Origin: a virus
Reading direction: 5' to 3' (one strand)
DNA: 49,171 nt
Virus record (IMG/VR): IMGVR_UViG_3300033153_002030
Span: 1-49,171 of that record
Shown one piece after another: positions 48,925 to 49,171 of this stretch. Each line of letters begins with the position of its first letter. The first letter of the stretch is position 1. The notes under the pieces were generated by a model that was given only the letters and a program-made list of their open reading frames with translations, was not told the DNA's origin and did no database searches. The translations under genes were made by a program, and so were the position numbers.

Positions 48925-49161
48925 TTAACTTCCCGTTAGATCTATACCATATGTACGTATATCAGTCACGAACATATTAAATGCATCTCTACTCATACTT
49001 ACCCTTATGTTGGCAGTAGTAGCAACTGTCTTAATTAAATCAAGTATTGCCTTAGATTCTTTTAGTCCATCTCCTGTAGCAGCCCTATAACATTTAATAG
49101 CAGCTATAACGTTAGCATTTAATATAATTGTATTATCTACAGTAAGACTAATCATAGTCAT
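48925..49161 (-). CDS. Ribosomal L7/L12 C-terminal-like small protein
   Basis: A 78-residue protein, the last gene at the right edge. The centre (VIAAIKCYRAATGDGLKESK) closely resembles the L7/L12 C-terminal domain, which has a KxxVIKxVRxxTGLGLKEAK helix-turn-helix. The rest forms strands with SMSRDAFNMFV. The ATG at 49161 or 49155 can serve; the frame stays open to the window edge, so a longer N-terminus is possible. Similar short L7/L12-like proteins are found in a few phages and bacteria, function unknown. Confidence 0.6.
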   Translation of the reverse strand: MTMISLTVDNTIILNANVIAAIKCYRAATGDGLKESKAILDLIKTVATTANIRVSMSRDAFNMFVTDIRTYGIDLTGS

Positions 49162-49171
49162 AGCGTCACTG

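Noticed and set aside
1-49171. tRNA genes, integrase, repressor, terminase and portal
   Set aside because: None could be recognised on either strand. The last two must exist in the phage and are presumably outside the window.

Overview
The window looks like most of the genome of a lytic, tailed, podovirus-like phage of a Gram-negative bacterium. The support is an N4-gp56-type major capsid protein, a short-tail style head-to-tail adaptor followed by a propeller-like tail protein, a very large internal (ejection) protein, a T7-like replication set (separate primase, helicase, family A DNA polymerase, endonuclease I, small ATP ligase), and a lysis cassette ending in an Rz/Rz1 spanin pair. The B12-dependent ribonucleotide reductase, the metallophosphoesterase and the lack of any visible single-subunit RNA polymerase fit the marine SIO1/VpV262/cobavirus group (Zobellviridae). 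That placement is inference. Terminase and portal are not in the window and probably lie left of base 1 or beyond base 49171. No tRNA, integrase, repressor or CRISPR array was seen.

Layout. Bases 1-30735 carry the rightward structural and lysis genes: beta-rich fibre/appendage proteins (1-8289), a consensus promoter (8300-8328), scaffold and major capsid (8416-10912), decoration-like proteins (10970-11820), adaptor and tail proteins (11857-19948), coiled-coil and ejection proteins (19950-29308), then lysis (29308-30735). Bases 30701-49161 carry leftward early/middle genes in one densely overlapping operon: nucleotide and DNA repair functions (ligase, class II RNR) at its far end, recombination nucleases and an OB-fold ssDNA-binding-like protein in the middle, and polymerase, helicase and primase nearest its origin at the right. 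The two arms converge and overlap at 30701-30735.

Transcription appears to use the host RNA polymerase. Three promoters share one architecture (TTGACA, 14 bases, TGN, TATAAT/TATACT). One drives scaffold/capsid, one drives the ssDNA-binding-like gene leftward, and one at 41970 points rightward, antisense to the polymerase gene, with a dyad at its start point. Stem-loops bracket the capsid gene.

Sequence quality or evolution: perfect tandem duplications of 14, 43, 8 and 33 bp occur inside genes, three of them breaking the reading frame, and a one-base shift splits the scaffold gene. Removing them restores complete proteins, so they are either assembly artefacts or recent mutations. Many genes shorter than 60 codons were recovered by reading start/stop overlaps, including an SLOG-like protein that appears to start at ATT.
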